Part shown: positions 54,597-60,744 of the stretch, one piece after another
Position numbering within the stretch: position 1 is the stretch's first letter
Layout: each line of letters opens with the position of its first letter
DNA from: Sulfurimonas sp.
GTDB taxonomy: Bacteria; Campylobacterota; Campylobacteria; Campylobacterales; Sulfurimonadaceae
Assembly (NCBI RefSeq): GCF_016744025.1
Contig: NZ_JADGFC010000005.1
Span: forward strand, 1 to 60,744
Direction of reading: 5' to 3'
Length of the DNA stretch: 60,744 nucleotides
The notes under the pieces: generated by a model
The model's input: the letters and a program-made list of their open reading frames with translations, nothing else
Told to the model about the DNA's origin: nothing
Database searches by the model: none
Program-made: the position numbers and the translations under genes

Positions 54597-54627
54597 TATA
54601 CACTTAAATTACCATATGGAGAACAAC

Positions 54628-55023
54628 TTGAGAAAAATATTACTATCATTAATGATTTTAAGCCTAACACTCTTTGCATCTATGAGTAACCAATACCCTT
54701 CACAAAAGATTTTAGACTCTAAAATCCCTATTGTTGATATACGTACACCAGGTGAATGGAAAGAAACAGGATTAGCAAAAGGTGCAATCCCAATAATGTT
54801 CTTTGATGAAAAAGGTGCATATAACGTAAATGCATTTTTAGATGAGTTAAATAAGAAAGTAGATACTAAGAAATCTTTTGCCATTATCTGCAGAACTGGA
54901 AATAGAACTAAAATGGTAGCAAATTTTTTATCAAAAGATCTTGGTTATGATGTTATCAATCTTCAAGGTGGTATGGTTTACTTTAAAGCAAGTAAGTTAC
55001 CAATAGTTCCTTATAAGAAATAA
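54628..55023 (+). CDS. Periplasmic rhodanese-domain protein
   Basis: A 131-residue protein with a signal peptide (RKILLSLMILSLTLFASM) and a single rhodanese domain: IPIVDIRTPGEWKETG, GAIPIMFF and the active-site loop CRTGNRT with the catalytic Cys, followed by LQGGMVYFK. It probably handles sulfane sulfur in the periplasm. I start at the TTG at 54628 because GGAG lies 8 bases before it and the promoter sits at 54591; an ATG at 54616 has no ribosome site. The stop overlaps the next small gene (TAATG). Confidence 0.85.
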   Translation: MRKILLSLMILSLTLFASMSNQYPSQKILDSKIPIVDIRTPGEWKETGLAKGAIPIMFFDEKGAYNVNAFLDELNKKVDTKKSFAIICRTGNRTKMVANFLSKDLGYDVINLQGGMVYFKASKLPIVPYKK

Positions 55024-55145
55024 TGAGCTTTTTAAAATTTCTTTTTCATTTCACAATAAGAGTTATAATCTTCTTCGGAATTATATCTCTTATTGTTTTT
55101 CTACTATGGGGTGCTTTATATCTTGCTTTCTTGAAAGAGGCTTGA
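55023..55145 (+). CDS. 40-residue single-helix membrane protein
   Basis: A short frame starting inside the stop of the rhodanese gene (TAATG), so it is probably translated by coupling. It encodes MSFLKFLFHF... with one long hydrophobic helix (about 12-35) and the end FLKEA. It overlaps the convergent RND gene end by 56 bases. Function unknown; it may anchor or assist the rhodanese (inference). Confidence 0.5.
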   Translation: MSFLKFLFHFTIRVIIFFGIISLIVFLLWGALYLAFLKEA

Positions 55146-58100
55146 TATCATTTACCAAAGCATAAAGAGTTGGTAAGTATAAAAGATTTAAAAAAGTACC
55201 CCACACTAAACCAAAACTCAAAGAGACCGCGATAGGCTGTAAAATAACAGCTTGTCCAGTTGCATAAAATACTAGAGTAAATAATCCTAAAAATGTAGTC
55301 ACAGAAGTAATAACAATAGGACGAAGTCTAAGTTTTGCTCTTGTAAAAAAATCTTTTGTCTCATGCGTTCCATGTAAGAAATCAAGCATTATAATTCCAT
55401 CATTAATTACAACACCTGCAAGTCCAAGTATTCCTATTACAGAGGGCATACTAAGGTTTATTCCAAGTAGTTTATGTCCCACTAAAGCACCTAAAGCAGA
55501 TAGTGGTATTACACTCATTACCATTAATACATATTTGATTTTTGAAAAAATTAGAAGTAGTGTTAAAAAGATTAAAAATACTGCTAAAAATAGAGCATTT
55601 TTCATATCCTCTTTAAGTTGTTTCTTTTTCTCTTTTTCTCCAAGAAGATTTACCTCTATGCCAGAGTCTCGAATCTCATCAAGTTCAGGTTTAATACTTT
55701 CTAAAACCTCTGTTGGAGTAATTATTCTCTTATCTACACTCGCATAAACTGTTTTTACAATACTTCCGTTTAGCTTATCTATCTTTTCATAATCTTGAAT
55801 CTGGATTATAGTAGAGACATCCGTAAGTTTTACATATCTACCATCATCAAGAGCTATGCTGAAATCTAAAAGAGTGTCAGTACTATCTTTTGCACTATCT
55901 CTAGTTTTTATCTCCATTACACCGCGTTCATTAAAAGTAGTTGATTGTTTCTTCTCTAAAAAGTATGTACTTAAAACTCTAGCTATAGATGCTTCACTAA
56001 GACCTAAACTCTCACCATAAGAGTTTATCTTTATCTTATACTCCATCTTTCCATATCGAATATTATTACTAAAGTTTTTGATACCTTCTAGTTTTGATAT
56101 TGATCCTTCTAGTTTCTTCACCGCCTTTTCAAGCTTGACATCATTACTACCGGAGAGATTTATCTGAATATCACTTCTTATAAGTCCTGGCTTATCTTCC
56201 ATAACTCCAAGATTTACCATCTTGTACTTCTCTTTAAAAGGCATCACCAGTTCTTTAGCTCTAGGTGATAATTCAAAAGTCTGCTTTTGTCTTATCTTCT
56301 CAGGATTATTAAAATCAAAACTAAAGTTTAGTACCGGACTTACATATTTATTTATCCAACTTGTCTCTTCTCTATCGTAAAGTTCCATGGTGATAAAGAA
56401 AACGCTATTGTTTCTTTGTGTATCACCAGATAGACTTCTTCGATATCCACTTGTTGAAGAGATAGATTTTAGTGAAAATTCTTGGGAATGTTTCATCATT
56501 TCTGTTTGTATTTCACTTGCGATTTTAAATGTATCTTCTAATGGAGTATTGATATCCATCTTACCTGATATATAAAGATTATTACCATCAAAATTTGGAA
56601 AGAACTGAAACCTCATAGACTTTGCAGTTAACACAGTTACTATAGGGATAAGAATAACAAATAAAATTAGAAATGTTTTTTTATACTCTATGAAAAAAGA
56701 GAGTGTTCTTCCATAAAGTTCTTGAAATGGTTTCCAATCAACCATGTTATTACTTTTTTTAAGGAACTCAGATGCATGAAGAGGTAAAAAGATAAAACTC
56801 TCTAGAAGTGAACCTAAAAGAATCATAACAACAACTATAGGTATAAGTATTAGAAATAGAGCTATTTCTCCATTTAACATAAACATAGGAAGAAAAGCTG
56901 CTACCGTTGATACAGTAGCAAGTGAAACTGGAAGAATCATCTCTTTTACACCAAGCATTGCAGCTTCACTGTTTTCCATCCCCTCATCTATGTGACGTTG
57001 GATGTTTTCACTTACAACAATGGCATCATCAACGACAATACCAATAACTATAAGTGCTCCAAGAAGCGAAACAATATTTATAGAATATCCCATATAGTAT
57101 ATAAATAACAAACCTATTATAAATGAAAATGGAATACCTAAAGCGACTATAATTGCTATTCTAAGATTAATCAGAATGTACATAGACAAAAACACTAAAA
57201 TAAGCCCAAACATTAGGTTTGAGATTACTGTATTTAGTCTACTCTCAACTGGTTTGGATGTATCTTGATAAAAATTAAAGATAACCTTGGGATAACTTTT
57301 TTGTAGTTTTTTTGTATATTTTCTAAGCTGTGCTGAGAGTGCAATAGAATCACCAACTTCACCTTTTGATATAACAAGAGTAAGAGTTTGTTTATTGTTA
57401 AAAGATGCTAAGGTATCTGTTTGAGGGTATTCTATCTTTACCGTAGCGATATCTTTTAATTTAATATATTTACCATCTATATTAAGGACACTATCCTCCC
57501 ATTCAGATACATCAGCTTTACCATTTGCAGTTGAGAGGTATACAAAATTTCCTCGCTCTTCTATATCTCCAACAGGAAATATATATGAAAGGTCAGAGAT
57601 TGCTTTAAGTACACTTGCATGTTTTAGCTCATAAGCTAAAACAGCTTGTGAGTCTACTCTTATAGAGACTTCTTTTTTTGAGTCTCCACGTATAAGTATC
57701 TCACTAATATTTTTCACTCTAGAGATTTTTATTTTTATCTCTTTTGCTATAGCTGTAAGCTCACCTTTACTCATCTCATCTGAAGATAGTGACAACTTTA
57801 TAAGAGAGCGAGTCTTATCCAAAATTCTTGCAACAGGTTCATTCATATCAGAAGGAAGGTACTGTCTTGTAAGTGCAATAGAATCTTTTACACGAGAGAG
57901 TACATTTGTTTTATTTACACTTTCATTTAATGTTAAAATGATTGCAAAAGCACCAGGAGTAATAGTTGTCTCAGTTTTATCTATACCATTAATATTACTT
58001 AGTTCTTCTTCAATATCACGAACTGCCATCTTATCCATAACTGTTGCACTAGCACCACTATAAGCACCGCGAACACTTATCTTATCAAGCTCAACATTTG

Positions 58101-58215
58101 GAAATAGTTCTTTTGGAATGTTTACATAAGCATTAAAGCCCATATACGCTAAAAATACCAATAGCATATAGTTTAGGCGTTTATTGACTAAAAAATACTT
58201 TATAAAACCTGTCAT
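55090..58215 (-). CDS. RND-family efflux transporter permease
   Basis: A 1041-residue RND (AcrB/HAE1-like) pump. The N-terminal helix and LFPNVELDKISVRGAYSGASATVMD match the family start. The two halves each have a membrane block; GIVVDDAIVVSENIQRH is the proton-relay helix 4 with paired Asp, and GVVINDGIIMLDFLH is the matching C-terminal motif. It exports small molecules across the inner membrane using the proton gradient. The expected membrane-fusion and outer-membrane partners are not adjacent. It starts 3 bases after the hypothetical gene ending at 58219. Confidence 0.92.
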   Translation of the reverse strand: MTGFIKYFLVNKRLNYMLLVFLAYMGFNAYVNIPKELFPNVELDKISVRGAYSGASATVMDKMAVRDIEEELSNINGIDKTETTITPGAFAIILTLNESVNKTNVLSRVKDSIALTRQYLPSDMNEPVARILDKTRSLIKLSLSSDEMSKGELTAIAKEIKIKISRVKNISEILIRGDSKKEVSIRVDSQAVLAYELKHASVLKAISDLSYIFPVGDIEERGNFVYLSTANGKADVSEWEDSVLNIDGKYIKLKDIATVKIEYPQTDTLASFNNKQTLTLVISKGEVGDSIALSAQLRKYTKKLQKSYPKVIFNFYQDTSKPVESRLNTVISNLMFGLILVFLSMYILINLRIAIIVALGIPFSFIIGLLFIYYMGYSINIVSLLGALIVIGIVVDDAIVVSENIQRHIDEGMENSEAAMLGVKEMILPVSLATVSTVAAFLPMFMLNGEIALFLILIPIVVVMILLGSLLESFIFLPLHASEFLKKSNNMVDWKPFQELYGRTLSFFIEYKKTFLILFVILIPIVTVLTAKSMRFQFFPNFDGNNLYISGKMDINTPLEDTFKIASEIQTEMMKHSQEFSLKSISSTSGYRRSLSGDTQRNNSVFFITMELYDREETSWINKYVSPVLNFSFDFNNPEKIRQKQTFELSPRAKELVMPFKEKYKMVNLGVMEDKPGLIRSDIQINLSGSNDVKLEKAVKKLEGSISKLEGIKNFSNNIRYGKMEYKIKINSYGESLGLSEASIARVLSTYFLEKKQSTTFNERGVMEIKTRDSAKDSTDTLLDFSIALDDGRYVKLTDVSTIIQIQDYEKIDKLNGSIVKTVYASVDKRIITPTEVLESIKPELDEIRDSGIEVNLLGEKEKKKQLKEDMKNALFLAVFLIFLTLLLIFSKIKYVLMVMSVIPLSALGALVGHKLLGINLSMPSVIGILGLAGVVINDGIIMLDFLHGTHETKDFFTRAKLRLRPIVITSVTTFLGLFTLVFYATGQAVILQPIAVSLSFGLVWGTFLNLLYLPTLYALVNDIKPLSRKQDIKHPIVEKQ

Positions 58216-58218
58216 AGT

Positions 58219-58659
58219 TTACAAAAGTGACTTAATTACGTTACTTACACCTTGGTGCAAATTGTAGTGTGAAATTGGAAAGTCAAGAATTTCATCTTCT
58301 AAGTTTACGTTATAGTGACCAAGATAATCACCCAATATTTTTAGATCTATATCTGTTTTAGATTCATCTTCAAGCTTGTTTGATCTTTGAATTTTAAAAG
58401 CCAAAGATTTAAGGCTTACAAAATCACTCCATTTAAAAAACAATTCTGGTGTTAATTCTTCTACAATTACACCTTCTGGATTATATAGTTGTTTAGCGTC
58501 TCTTAAAGGTATAAGAATACTTAGTATAGCTTCTGCAAAAGGAACAACTTTCTCGCTCCAAAAAGCTTGCTCATTTCTTGACTCTAGTTCTTTTGCTAAA
58601 ACCTCTGTTATTTCATTTATCTCTGCATTTTTAAAAAGTTCGTAACTCTCTTTTTTCAT
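58219..58659 (-). CDS. Hypothetical protein
   Basis: A 146-residue protein with no signal peptide or transmembrane segment, rich in alpha-helix (YELFKNAEINEITEVLAKELE) and with a C-terminal LHQGVSNVIKSLL. I do not recognise the family. It lies 3 bases before the RND pump on the same strand, so the two are probably co-transcribed. It has a good start with AGGATAACTT before the ATG. Confidence 0.7.
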   Translation of the reverse strand: MKKESYELFKNAEINEITEVLAKELESRNEQAFWSEKVVPFAEAILSILIPLRDAKQLYNPEGVIVEELTPELFFKWSDFVSLKSLAFKIQRSNKLEDESKTDIDLKILGDYLGHYNVNLEDEILDFPISHYNLHQGVSNVIKSLL

Positions 58660-58695
58660 AAGTTATCCTCTGTTTGCTATATTTGATATTTTAAG

Positions 58696-58701
58696 TATAA
58701 T
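58696..58701 (+). promoter_or_regulatory. Probable -10 box for the DUF445 gene
   Basis: TTAAGTATAATCTC contains a perfect TATAAT 26 bases before the TTG start, followed by the ribosome site AGGAG. It lies in the 67-base gap between divergent genes. Confidence 0.45.
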
Positions 58702-58726
58702 CTCGCTTTTAAACTAGGAGATTATA

Positions 58727-59437
58727 TTGAAATTAAATAAAAGTTTTATTACTCATTTTATTGCCGTTATTTTAACAGCTTTATCATTTGTTCTACCTAA
58801 CGAGCAGAGTTCATTGCTTCTTTATTCCGGTCTTTTTGCTCTATCTGGTGCATTGACTAACCAGTTAGCAATCCATATGCTTTTTGAAAAAATTCCCTTC
58901 CTTTATGGCTCAGGTGTCATTCCTGCAAGATTTGAAGCTTTTAAAGAGTCTATTAAAAACCTTATGATGAATGAGTTTTTTACGAAAGATCAATTAGGTG
59001 ATTTTTTTAAGAATGAAGAAAAAAAGATAGATTTAGAACCAATCATACATGAAACTGATTTTTCACCTGCATTTGATGCACTGAGTAAAACTGTCATGGA
59101 ATCATCATTTGGCGGTATGCTTGGAATGTTTGGCGGAGAAAGTGCATTAGATGCTCTTCGTGAACCATTTTCTATTAAAATGAAAGCAGCTGTAGCAAAA
59201 ATAGTATCTTCAAATGCATTTAATCAAACATTAGAGCTACATATGAAAAGTTCATCATTGAGTAATGATATGCTGAGTTCTATAGAAAATGTCATAGATG
59301 CAAGGTTAAATGAGCTAACTCCACAAATCGTAAAAGAGATAGTTCAAGAATTAATTAAAAAGCATCTAGACTGGTTAGTTGTTTGGGGTGGAGTTTTTGG
59401 TGGACTGATAGGACTTATTAGCTCTTTTATTCTCTAA
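58727..59437 (+). CDS. DUF445 family membrane protein
   Basis: A 236-residue protein of the DUF445 (YheB-like) family. Two N-terminal helices (about 8-25 and 28-48) precede the family motif GALTNQLAIHMLFEKIPFLYGSGVIPARFEAFK. A long helical region follows, and a C-terminal membrane helix ends the protein (WGGVFGGLIGLISSFIL). The start is TTG with AGGAG 8 bases upstream. Function is not established for the family. Its 3' end overlaps the convergent gene at 59375 by 63 bases. Confidence 0.82.
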   Translation: MKLNKSFITHFIAVILTALSFVLPNEQSSLLLYSGLFALSGALTNQLAIHMLFEKIPFLYGSGVIPARFEAFKESIKNLMMNEFFTKDQLGDFFKNEEKKIDLEPIIHETDFSPAFDALSKTVMESSFGGMLGMFGGESALDALREPFSIKMKAAVAKIVSSNAFNQTLELHMKSSSLSNDMLSSIENVIDARLNELTPQIVKEIVQELIKKHLDWLVVWGGVFGGLIGLISSFIL

Positions 59438-59668
59438 CTCCATATCTACCATTTTTAGTTTATCATCAAGCGGATATATTTTTCTTGCTTGTTTGATATC
59501 TTGTATTGCTTTATCTAAATCCAACTCTTTTGAGTGAATATCTATATTTAAGAACTTCTGATGAAGCTCTTTTAAAGAAGTTTGTTTAACTTTATCATCT
59601 GCATTAAGTATGTTTAAATTAATATATACAATACTAAATGCTAGAAGAAAGCTAAAAATAGTTTTCAC
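59375..59668 (-). CDS. Small secreted hypothetical protein
   Basis: A 97-residue protein with a signal peptide (MKTIFSFLLAFSIVYINLNILNA) and a mature helical part (DKVKQTSLKELHQKFL, LDKAIQDIKQARKIYP) that looks like a single TPR-like hairpin. The last 20 residues overlap the DUF445 gene on the other strand. It shares one base with the S4-domain gene stop, so the two are coupled. No family recognised. Confidence 0.6.
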   Translation of the reverse strand: MKTIFSFLLAFSIVYINLNILNADDKVKQTSLKELHQKFLNIDIHSKELDLDKAIQDIKQARKIYPLDDKLKMVDMELENKRANKSYQSTKNSTPNN

Positions 59669-59871
59669 TATACTACTTCAACCGTAACTTCAGCTATCTT
59701 GATAATATCACCTGAAACTATTTTAGCTCTTTTTCTAAACTCAACTTCTCCATTTCGTTTAGCATACCCATCTGCAATCAATAACTTGGCATGTGCACCA
59801 CTGTCAACTAAGTCTAAAACTTTTAATAGTTTAAACAGTTCTATATAATCATCTTTTAATTCAAACTTCAT
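59668..59871 (-). CDS. Small S4-domain RNA-binding protein (YbcJ-like)
   Basis: A 67-residue protein that is almost only an S4 RNA-binding domain: YIELFKLLKVLDLVDSGAHAKLLIADG, then a basic loop YAKRNGEVEFRKRAKIVSGDII. Short stand-alone S4 proteins of the YbcJ type are thought to bind ribosomal or other RNA. It starts with an ATG preceded by AGGTAAATT. It is coupled to the secreted hypothetical gene that follows by a one-base overlap. Confidence 0.85.
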   Translation of the reverse strand: MKFELKDDYIELFKLLKVLDLVDSGAHAKLLIADGYAKRNGEVEFRKRAKIVSGDIIKIAEVTVEVV

Positions 59872-59941
59872 AATTTACCTACTTTTATTTAATGACGCAA
59901 TCATAGCCAAATTTATTTTATTATAGATGCACAAGTAAGTA

Positions 59942-60040
59942 TTAGCTTACAAATGGACTAACTAAATATCCACCAACAAGAACGACAACGAAAGTGTAAA
60001 AAAGTTGTATCTCAACTATTTCTATAAATGTCTTTAACAT
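59942..60040 (-). CDS. 32-residue membrane microprotein with perfect ribosome site
   Basis: An ATG at 60040 with GGAGG 6 bases upstream opens a 32-residue frame: an amphipathic N-terminus (MLKTFIEIVEIQ), then a hydrophobic helix (LFYTFVVVLVGGYLV) and SPFVS at the end. The ribosome site is the strongest in the neighbourhood. No family recognised; toxin-like or membrane-complex subunit roles are both possible. Confidence 0.55.
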   Translation of the reverse strand: MLKTFIEIVEIQLFYTFVVVLVGGYLVSPFVS

Positions 60041-60182
60041 GTCCTACCTCCAAACTTTCCTATATATAATAGAAAATTCAAATTTATACAGAGTAATTAA
60101 CTCTGCTATTACTATATATATCGGCAATATGAAAAAAATATGAAAAATTTATATTTATTGCATATTTTTTTAAAATATAAGA

Positions 60183-60326
60183 TATAATACTTTTGATGAT
60201 AAGATGAGGTTCGAGTTCATCTTTAGTGTGTAATTCAGTGCTATGCTCAATTGTGACCCTAAAGACTCTCCAAATTTTGACTCCACTTCTCTCACGAAGT
60301 GATATTTTAATACAAGAGGTTTTGCA
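60183..60326 (+). promoter_or_regulatory. Promoter and long 5' leader of cspA
   Basis: A TATAAT at 60183-60188 would start a transcript near 60195, leaving a leader of about 130 bases before the cspA ATG. Long structured leaders are usual for cold-shock mRNAs and control their translation with temperature. The A/T content drops in this leader relative to the flanking DNA. Structure was not computed. Confidence 0.5.
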
Positions 60327-60545
60327 ATGGCAGAATTACTAGACGGTTCAGTTAAATGGTTTAATGAAGAAAAAGGTTATGGATTTATCCAACAAGATAA
60401 TGGCGGACAAGATGTATTTGTACATTTTCGTCAAGTAAACCACTCAGGTGGTGGTCGTGTTTCTCTTGCTGAAGGGCAAAAAGTAACATACGAAGTAGGC
60501 GAAGGTCAAAAAGGCCCTCAAGCTGAAAACGTAACACCTCTCTAG
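60327..60545 (+). CDS. cspA: Cold-shock protein (CspA family)
   Basis: A 72-residue cold-shock domain protein with [13 protein letters not shown] (RNP1) and DVFVHF (RNP2), the single-stranded nucleic-acid binding motifs, and a closing [10 protein letters not shown]. It acts as an RNA chaperone. The ATG is preceded by AAGAGG 7 bases upstream. The codon use and GC look slightly higher than neighbours, as expected for a strongly expressed gene. A hairpin follows directly. Confidence 0.95.
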   Translation: MAELLDGSVKWFNEEKGYGFIQQDNGGQDVFVHFRQVNHSGGGRVSLAEGQKVTYEVGEGQKGPQAENVTPL

Positions 60546-60555
60546 TAACATCTTT

Positions 60556-60572
60556 GCAGGCTTTTAGCCTGC
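60556..60572 (+). terminator. Hairpin terminator after cspA
   Basis: A perfect 6-base G+C-rich stem GCAGGC/GCCTGC with a 5-base loop lies 10 bases after the cspA stop, followed by a short pyrimidine tract (ACTTCTTC). Confidence 0.55.
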
Positions 60573-60684
60573 ACTTCTTCAAATACTTGTAAACATTCAC
60601 TCTTTACACTTTTTTAACACTTTATTTTTCAATAATCACTTTATCAATCGCCAATTCCAACAACAAGTGCAATTTCCACCTAAA

Positions 60685-60744
60685 TTAGCTAGCTAATCTT
60701 TTACTCATTTCACTGAAAAACACTTCATACGGAGTTTTGTATTT
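60685..60744 (-). mobile_element. Transposase C-terminus (IS30-like), partial, at the right edge
   Basis: On the minus strand the last 19 codons read KYKTPYEVFFSEMSKRLAS and end in TAA at 60685. The TPYEVF block near the end is typical of IS30-type (and related DDE) transposases, where it follows the third catalytic residue. Downstream, at about 60650-60680, lies a sequence that may be the element's terminal inverted repeat (CCAATTCCAACAACAAGTGC). The rest of the element is outside the window. Confidence 0.55.

Noticed and set aside
54553-54627. Rhodanese start at the ATG at 54553
   Set aside because: An extended -10 promoter at 54591 lies downstream of it, and the signal peptide begins only after 54628.

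Overview
This is low-G+C, densely packed DNA from a member of the Campylobacterota (Epsilonproteobacteria). A free-living Sulfurimonas-like organism is my best guess, not a certainty. The evidence is conserved gene order known from Campylobacter and Helicobacter: ispDF - atypical response regulator - sat-like - pgpA, and frdC-frdA-frdB next to two tandem dynamin-like GTPases. Other lineage markers are the futalosine-route menaquinone enzyme MqnE, an STT3/PglB-type oligosaccharyltransferase, and a secreted ATP-dependent DNA ligase.

Layout. (1) Positions 1-16,489, all minus strand, form one tightly coupled surface-sugar operon. It runs from a promoter before manC (about 16,525) through manC, gmd and fcl (GDP-mannose to GDP-fucose type chemistry), then gmhB, hddC, a CBS-hddA fusion and gmhA (a complete GDP-heptose set). 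It continues with a NeuB-type synthase fused to a second TIM barrel, a CMP-sugar synthetase, a class III aminotransferase, a VOC protein, a methyltransferase, another TIM barrel, two SDRs and a nitrilase-family hydrolase. It ends in a capsule-type transferase that runs off the left edge. (2) 16,609-24,552, minus: comEA-like, pgi, secreted DNA ligase, stt3, a GT2 glycosyltransferase, mqnE and a class II aldolase. (3) 24,650-27,779, minus: metK, an autoinducer-2 kinase (LsrK family) and an ABM-domain protein. With the aldolase these suggest handling of a SAM-derived C5 sugar such as phospho-DPD. (4) 27,812-34,180, plus: glnD, glmS and a heme-motif diguanylate cyclase, followed by an imperfect long inverted repeat. 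(5) 34,457-37,106, minus: mrp and thiC. (6) 37,289-40,994, plus: ispDF, HP1021-like regulator, sat-like, pgpA. (7) 40,995-53,217, minus: a polyferredoxin, an MscS channel, gdhA, two dynamin-like GTPases and fumarate reductase. (8) 53,218-60,744: a non-coding stretch with a hairpin, small membrane proteins, a rhodanese, an RND pump, a DUF445 protein, an S4 RNA-binding protein and cspA. A transposase tail lies at the right edge.

How the parts work together. The left third makes activated sugars for glycans or flagellin; pgi and glmS feed hexose and hexosamine phosphates. Fumarate reductase and MqnE belong to menaquinone-linked anaerobic respiration, and gdhA and glnD to nitrogen control. The most interesting points are: the metK / AI-2 kinase / ABM / class II aldolase group without lsrF or an Lsr transporter; the NeuB-TIM fusion operon that lacks the usual pseudaminic/legionaminic genes; a sulfate adenylyltransferase homologue with substituted sulfate-binding residues; and an MscS gene whose signal peptide can only be reached from an AUU start. 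All calls come from reading the sequence; no database searches were run.
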